Assembly (NCBI RefSeq): GCF_001434705.1
Contig: NZ_AZDJ01000030.1
Span: forward strand, 78,496 to 142,495
From: Lacticaseibacillus nasuensis JCM 17158
GTDB lineage: Bacteria > Bacillota > Bacilli > Lactobacillales > Lactobacillaceae
Length of the DNA stretch: 64,000 nt
Direction: 5' to 3'
Under the pieces are notes generated by a model. That model was not told where the DNA came from and did not search any database. It was given only the letters and a program-made list of their open reading frames with translations. Positions within the stretch are counted from its first letter, which is position 1. Every line of letters begins with the position of its first letter. The translations under genes were made by a program, and so were the position numbers. Of this stretch, positions 59,644 through 64,000 are shown piece by piece.

Positions 59644-60315
59644 TTAACGGCTGGGTTGGCGTTCCCAGCTGACGGTGCGGCTAGCCAAGCGCAAGACGGC
59701 ATCGCACTGGGCGGCTACCGCCTCTTCGTGGGTGACGATGATGACCGCTTTGCCAAGGTCTTGGGCCAACTGGCGGAACAAGTCGACGACCGCTTGCGTG
59801 TTGGCTTCATCGAGATTGCCGGTGGGTTCGTCTGCCACCACAAGCTCGGCATCACACACCATGCTTCGCGCAATGGCGACGCGTTGCTGCTGACCCCCTG
59901 ACAGGCGGGCAACAGTTTGGCGCATCTGCGCGGCAGTAAGCCCCAGCTTACCCAGCATCTGGTTGGCGTAGTCCGCGTCGCCGCGGTGCGCACTTTGCGT
60001 GATCGCCATGGCGGTGAGGAGATTCTGCCTGGCCGACATGTAGGTGAACAAGTTATACGCCTGGAAAATGGTGGACACGTGGTGGCGTCGAAAATTGGTC
60101 AGCCCCAGCTTGGCAATATCTTCGTCCCGAAACGCGATGGTCCCGGCGCGCGGCTTATCCAACCCGGCCAACAGGGACAGCATGGTGGTTTTTCCCGCGC
60201 CGCTTTGGCCAACAATGGCGGTCATGACGCCGGCATCAAAGTGCAAGTTCACATCCTTGAACAAATAGTCTTCGGGATTGGCGTACCAATACCCGAGTCC
60301 CTTCGTGGTTAACAT
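59644..60315 (-). CDS. MacB/LolD-type ABC transporter ATPase
   Basis: 223 aa from the ATG at 60315 (GGAGGAA upstream; a longer reading is not supported). Walker A VGQSGAGKTTM (37-47), signature LSGGQQQRVAIAR, Walker B LVVADEPTGNLDEA and the H-loop VTHEE. Partner of the permease immediately upstream (10 bases apart), so the pair is a single exporter or a signalling ABC. Confidence 0.9.
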   Translation of the reverse strand: MLTTKGLGYWYANPEDYLFKDVNLHFDAGVMTAIVGQSGAGKTTMLSLLAGLDKPRAGTIAFRDEDIAKLGLTNFRRHHVSTIFQAYNLFTYMSARQNLLTAMAITQSAHRGDADYANQMLGKLGLTAAQMRQTVARLSGGQQQRVAIARSMVCDAELVVADEPTGNLDEANTQAVVDLFRQLAQDLGKAVIIVTHEEAVAAQCDAVLRLASRTVSWERQPSR

Positions 60316-60325
60316 GGCGTTCCTC

Positions 60326-61741
60326 CTATTCGATGAGTACGTTCTTCGGTTGCAAGCGCAAAATGCCCGCCGCGGCAATGAGAATCGCCACTAGGATAAT
60401 GCCTAGGCCTAACGCAAAGAGTAAGGCTAAGGCCTGCACGGTGACGTGCGTCGCCAGTTTCGTTTGCTTAGCCGCCTGGTTAGTCTTGGCGGTTTGCTGT
60501 CCACCGCCAGGCAACTGCTTGCCTTGACCGCTTGGGCCACCTGGCCGGCCGAATTGACCAGTCGTCGCCGACTGCGTCGTTTGGGTCGCCACCACCTGCT
60601 GGGCCAGCTGATCCCCGACGACCTTGCCGCCGGCAGCAGCGAGGCCAATGCCCACCAGCAACACCACGAATAATTCTGTCAAGAACTGGCCGATAATTTT
60701 CCACCGGGCTTCACCTAAGGCTAACAAGACGCCGATTTCATGCCGCCGCTCGCGAATCATCAAAATGACGATTAACGCCAAGATAATCGTCCCGGCAATC
60801 GCGACTAACCACACGATTTTGTTGGCAAAACCGCTGACGGTGGCCATCGAGGATTTCACCAGCTGATAATTCTGGTCGTCGCTGGTGATGCTGTACTTGC
60901 TCGTGTTAATCAACTGCTTGGCCGCTTTTTTCACGGCAGCCACCTGACTCGGCGCGCTCACCGTGAACGTGACGTTATCGGCAGTGTTGACGTACTTGCT
61001 GCCCTTAACCTGATTGGCCAGGCCATATCCGGTGTACACCGTGTTTGCCGGATCACTTTCCCCCGGCATGCCAGTACTGGTCGATTTTGCCTTGTAAATC
61101 CCCACGATGGTCAAGGTCGTGGTGGCTTTGCTGCCCGTCGTGGCCTTCAGCTTGATGGTGTCGCCGACGCTCAGCGAATTCTGCTTGGCCAGTTCGCTTT
61201 CGATGACGACGTTGTGCGAGTTGGCATCGGCTTTCGTCAAGCCGCGGCCCTGTGTGATCGAGGCCGTTTTTTGGTTAAACGCGGTGGCACTGGCGGTGCT
61301 GGTGACGCCGCTGATGGTGATGTCACCGCTGGTCGTGGCCGGGCCCCGGCCACCGAAGCCGCCGGTGGTGCCTCTGGTGGTGATGGCGTCAAAACCACTC
61401 GCATTGGCGCTAGTGGTGACCGTCACCGCGTAGCTAGCGACGTGCTGAATGCGCGCAATTTGCTTGGCCAGACTTAGTTTCACCGGGGTCTGCGTCAACG
61501 TCGGCTTGCTGCCAGACTGACTGCTGCTACGCATGGTTTTAAATGCAGCGGCGCGGTTCTGGCTCAGGGTCAAGGTGGCCCCAACATTCGCCTTTGCTGT
61601 GGCGGTGGCCGTATTCGCCGCATTGCGAATCAAGAGCCCGGCGAGTACGAATAACATAATGGCAGTCGTCACCAAGACCAGTAATGCGGTGCGCCCCTTT
61701 TTCGCCACCAAGGTCAATCCGGCGCGTTTGATAAAGTTCAC
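60326..61741 (-). CDS. MacB-type ABC transporter permease (FtsX-like)
   Basis: 471 aa. An N-terminal membrane anchor (FIKRAGLTLVAKKGRTALLVLVTTAIMLF), a large extracytoplasmic MacB_PCD domain, and a C-terminal FtsX bundle of three helices (IVWLVAIAGTIILALIVILM, RRHEIGVLLALG, LALLFALGLGIILVAILIA). Gly/Gln-rich linker near residue 420. Start set at the GTG at 61741 (VNFIKRA) because GGATG lies 8 bases upstream; ATGs at 61756 and 61774 lengthen it. Substrate unknown. Confidence 0.85.
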   Translation of the reverse strand: MNFIKRAGLTLVAKKGRTALLVLVTTAIMLFVLAGLLIRNAANTATATAKANVGATLTLSQNRAAAFKTMRSSSQSGSKPTLTQTPVKLSLAKQIARIQHVASYAVTVTTSANASGFDAITTRGTTGGFGGRGPATTSGDITISGVTSTASATAFNQKTASITQGRGLTKADANSHNVVIESELAKQNSLSVGDTIKLKATTGSKATTTLTIVGIYKAKSTSTGMPGESDPANTVYTGYGLANQVKGSKYVNTADNVTFTVSAPSQVAAVKKAAKQLINTSKYSITSDDQNYQLVKSSMATVSGFANKIVWLVAIAGTIILALIVILMIRERRHEIGVLLALGEARWKIIGQFLTELFVVLLVGIGLAAAGGKVVGDQLAQQVVATQTTQSATTGQFGRPGGPSGQGKQLPGGGQQTAKTNQAAKQTKLATHVTVQALALLFALGLGIILVAILIAAAGILRLQPKNVLIE

Positions 61742-61872
61742 GTGGATCACATCCATCCATAAGAGATTCACCATAATTGGTTAAAATTAGATTAATGAAA
61801 AAGCATGTCTATTTTGCTGTCGCCAAATGGTGAAAACTGGGTGAAACTGTGAAAAAACCATGTTGTGCCACA

Positions 61873-61900
61873 CAAAAAAAGCGTGAGTCACCTCACGCTT
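61873..61900 (-). terminator. Terminator overlapping the end of the 61893-62774 gene
   Basis: AAGCGTGAG (61880-61888) pairs with CTCACGCTT (61892-61900), followed on the minus strand by seven T residues. The last codons of the gene form one arm of the hairpin. Confidence 0.8.
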
Positions 61901-62774
61901 GATCATGCTCGGCTGAAGTTGATGGCGCTTCGGGTCGCGTGGGCAGGGCTGGCGGCCGCAGAACATCCGCTACTAACGCCAACACCAAGCCCACCACCAC
62001 CGTGATCCCGGCAACGCGTTGCCAAGTCGGCGAAAATTGTTGCAGCACCGACACGAACACGGCTGGCGGTAACCCGCCAATGTGAAACCCGCGCAAAATG
62101 CTAGGCTGGCCGAGGACAATGGCCGCGATACCGCCGAGGAAGCCGCAGGCATAAGTCAGCCGCCCGGTGACCCGTAGCCACCGCCGCCAGCTGTGACTGC
62201 TTAGGCGCATCAATACCACCACCAGTAGACCGAGAATCCCGCTGACAATGGTCGCCGTTTGTAAGACCAAGACAATCATCGGGTAAGCGGCACCCCAGCC
62301 GTCGCGCATCAATTCGGTGTTCACGCTGCGGGCTAGGCGCTGGCGCACCGCTTGGGCCACTGCCGCGCGCACGGTGGCATCGGCACTGACGTGTTGGGCC
62401 GCATTGGCCTGGGTTAGCCAGTGGGTCACCGCACGTTGCAACGGCGCCACGTCGAGTTGGTGCTGAAAGTCACCGGCGGCCTTCACGCCGGTAGTCACCA
62501 GCTGCTTCACCGCGGCTGGTGGCACCAGTGAGGTGGTCGGCGCGTACACAATCCCGGCGCGATTAGCCGTCACGAGCACGGTCCGGTTTGCCGCCGCAGT
62601 GATGCGCTTCAGATTGGCAGGTGTCGTAGCGGTTTCGGCCACGCGGTTGGGGGTGCCCACGGTTAACGTGAGTCCCAAGGCACTGGCGAACATCACCAAC
62701 AACACAACGTAGATTAAACTGAAAAATGCCAACCAGCCGTGGCTGGGGCGTGATGCTTGTGTTTGTTTTTCCAT
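61893..62774 (-). CDS. Uncharacterised membrane protein (four to five helices)
   Basis: 293 aa from the ATG at 62774. One N-terminal helix (about 15-35), an extracytoplasmic region of about 120 residues, then three or four helices in the C-terminal half (MIVLVLQTATIVSGILGLLVVVLM, FLGGIAAIVLG, AGITVVVGLVLALVADVL). No family recognised. TATACT lies only 6 bases upstream of this ATG, so the transcript may be nearly leaderless, or the start may be at 62822. Confidence 0.7.
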   Translation of the reverse strand: MEKQTQASRPSHGWLAFFSLIYVVLLVMFASALGLTLTVGTPNRVAETATTPANLKRITAAANRTVLVTANRAGIVYAPTTSLVPPAAVKQLVTTGVKAAGDFQHQLDVAPLQRAVTHWLTQANAAQHVSADATVRAAVAQAVRQRLARSVNTELMRDGWGAAYPMIVLVLQTATIVSGILGLLVVVLMRLSSHSWRRWLRVTGRLTYACGFLGGIAAIVLGQPSILRGFHIGGLPPAVFVSVLQQFSPTWQRVAGITVVVGLVLALVADVLRPPALPTRPEAPSTSAEHDQA

Positions 62775-62884
62775 AACTGTAGTATACCGCAATCGCCTAT
62801 CTCGTAGGGCCACGCCGACCAACCACTACCGCTGGTGGTCGCTTCGTGGTACATTAGACTCATTCAAGCGAAAGAAGGCTCACC

Positions 62885-63358
62885 ATGGCTCCCATCAATG
62901 TCTTATTCATCTCGATTTCTGGCAATACGCGCGCGTTTGCCAAGCGCCTGCAGGCCTATGCCGCCGCGGCGCAGGCGCAGGATCCCACCAAGCCACTGAT
63001 CACCTTGAAGGAAATCAGCGACGCCAGCCTTGATACTGGCGAAACCGCGCCGTTTTTCGTCATGGTGCCAACTTATCTCGACGGAGGCAACGGCATCGAT
63101 AACGGGGTCAAGGAGCTGATGACTAACGCCATGGGAGACTACCTCGCCGAACCCGGCAACGCCGAGCTCTGTCGCGGCATTATCGGCAGCGGCAACCGCA
63201 ACTTCAATGAACAGTACTGTTTGACGGCCAAGCGCTACGCCAAGGAATTCAACGCGCCGTTTCTCGGCGATTACGAGTTACGCGGCACGGCCCGCGACGC
63301 CGAGCGCATCTACGGCCTGTTGTTGGCCGCTACAAGTAACGCTTCAGCCAAGCCTTGA
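62885..63358 (+). CDS. nrdI: NrdI-like flavodoxin
   Basis: 157 aa. Flavodoxin-type FMN site FISISGNTRAF (8-18) and the NrdI block GSGNRNFNEQYCLTAKRYA (about 104-122). NrdI delivers the oxidant that assembles the Mn(III)2-Tyr cofactor of class Ib ribonucleotide reductase. No nrdE/nrdF nearby, so it is a solitary copy; it could be a duplicate or another flavodoxin. It overlaps the convergent gene by 29 bases. Confidence 0.85.
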   Translation: MAPINVLFISISGNTRAFAKRLQAYAAAAQAQDPTKPLITLKEISDASLDTGETAPFFVMVPTYLDGGNGIDNGVKELMTNAMGDYLAEPGNAELCRGIIGSGNRNFNEQYCLTAKRYAKEFNAPFLGDYELRGTARDAERIYGLLLAATSNASAKP

Positions 63359-64000
63359 CCAGTTTCGTATATTTGACCTGATTTTTCTCATAGCTTTGGG
63401 CGTGGCCGGCATTCGGCACGATCCAAAGCTTTTTTGGTGCCGACGTGGCCCGGTAGTTCTCATAGGCCATCTTGGTCGGCACGAACTTGTCCTTGGCGCC
63501 GTGGATGAAGAGAATCGGCAGGTGGTTCTTGGCCAGTTGCTTCGGGGCGCTGGCGGCAAACACGTTATATCCCGTGCGGACCGTGGCCACGGCGGCCACC
63601 ACCGGCACCAACGGATACTTCGGAATGCCGAACTGGGCCTTGGCCTGGTAGGCTAACTCGTCCACAATATTCGTGTAGCCGCAGTCTTCGATGATGGCCC
63701 GGACCTGCTTGGGGAGGCGCTCCCCACTCATGTACATCACGGTGGCCCCACCCATCGACACACCGTACAACGCGATTTGCTGATGGCTGCCTTCGCGCTT
63801 CAGTAGTTGCTTAATCCACTTCACGTAGTCGAGTCGATCCGGCCAGCCGTAGCCGATGTAGTTGCCTTGCGACTGGCCATGGCCGCGGTCGTCTGGCGCC
63901 AACACGTTGTAGCCCAGTTGGTGGAACAGACGAATCTTGTCAGCCTGCGACTCTTTGGTGTTCATGTAACCATGGGCAATCACCACGGTGCGGGTGGTCG
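63330..64000 (-). CDS. Alpha/beta hydrolase (partial, runs off the window)
   Basis: About 222 aa visible; the frame stays open to the right edge, so the N-terminus is missing. HG oxyanion region VVIAHGYMNTK, nucleophile serine in ALYGVSMGGATVMY, acid in FIHGAKDKFVPT, histidine in NAGHAQSY. It resembles the YqkD/peptidase S9-type serine hydrolases (usually with an N-terminal membrane anchor). The start seen inside at 63986 is not the true one. Confidence 0.85.
   Translation of the reverse strand, partial: TTRTVVIAHGYMNTKESQADKIRLFHQLGYNVLAPDDRGHGQSQGNYIGYGWPDRLDYVKWIKQLLKREGSHQQIALYGVSMGGATVMYMSGERLPKQVRAIIEDCGYTNIVDELAYQAKAQFGIPKYPLVPVVAAVATVRTGYNVFAASAPKQLAKNHLPILFIHGAKDKFVPTKMAYENYRATSAPKKLWIVPNAGHAQSYEKNQVKYTKLVKAWLKRYL

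Noticed and set aside
1-64000. CRISPR arrays, tRNA or rRNA genes
   Set aside because: No regularly spaced direct repeats and no tRNA or rRNA sequence was recognised on either strand.

Overview
The window looks like chromosome from a low-GC-phylum lactic acid bacterium with an unusually GC-rich genome, most likely Lactobacillaceae (Lacticaseibacillus-like). Evidence: a CIRCE/HrcA-type operator at a ClpL gene, CcpA (cre) boxes, strong AGGAGG ribosome binding sites, a class III fructose-1,6-bisphosphatase, a D-aspartate ligase of the kind that builds L-Lys-D-Asp peptidoglycan bridges, lutABC, and a cytochrome bd cluster with menA and a polyprenyl diphosphate synthase but no visible haem or full menaquinone pathway. 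No rRNA, tRNA, CRISPR or prophage genes were seen.

Layout. 0-3 kb: a 285-bp inverted-repeat (MITE-like) element, a DUF805 protein and an aldolase pair. 4-7.3 kb: an AT-richer restriction-modification island (two methyltransferases, one PD-(D/E)XK nuclease with a winged-helix tail, a small zinc-ribbon protein). 7.5-12.2 kb: fbp and clpL; clpL has a CIRCE-controlled promoter and a ~400-nt leader holding an intrinsic-terminator hairpin and two homologous, co-varying structured repeats. 12.3-20 kb: an AT-richer catabolic island, a mannose-family PTS operon with a CdaR-like regulator, a second EIIB, a DapA-family aldolase and a 2-hydroxyacid dehydrogenase, divergent from a KDPG aldolase and a SIS-domain isomerase. 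It has a perfect cre box and probably takes up and splits an unknown sugar acid or sugar.

20-28 kb: an FMN/FAD fumarate reductase with a divergent LysR regulator, then an ABC importer (ATPase, permease, lipoprotein) and a second orphan paralogous lipoprotein. Each lipoprotein gene is preceded by its own sigma-A promoter, a tiny leader peptide ending in clustered Phe codons (first) or clustered Tyr codons (second), mutually exclusive RNA hairpins and tandem terminators. This reads as a pair of ribosome-mediated attenuators and predicts phenylalanine and tyrosine as the transported amino acids. It is the most interesting system in the window.

28-41 kb: lutABC, gpmA, a permease, sortase A, sfsA, a universal stress protein, D-aspartate ligase, then a ~450-nt intergenic non-coding RNA candidate (own promoter with overlapping cre box, closing stem formed by its two ends, terminator), a metallophosphatase, menA and the polyprenyl synthase. 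41-47 kb: cydABDC on the minus strand, with a cre box at the promoter. The cre boxes at cyd, the fumarate reductase, the PTS operon and the ncRNA suggest one CcpA regime for respiration and alternative carbon use.

47-64 kb: nucleoside salvage (pyrimidine-nucleoside phosphorylase, adenosine deaminase), small unknown proteins, a DMT exporter, 3-methyladenine glycosylase, a second Usp, an XRE regulator, a decayed IS30-family element, a CNNM/CorC-type membrane protein, a PARG-like enzyme translationally coupled to a class I glutamine amidotransferase, a methyltransferase, a tyrosine phosphatase, a MacB-like ABC exporter, an NrdI flavodoxin and a truncated alpha/beta hydrolase at the right edge. 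All assignments are from reading motifs by eye; no database search was run.
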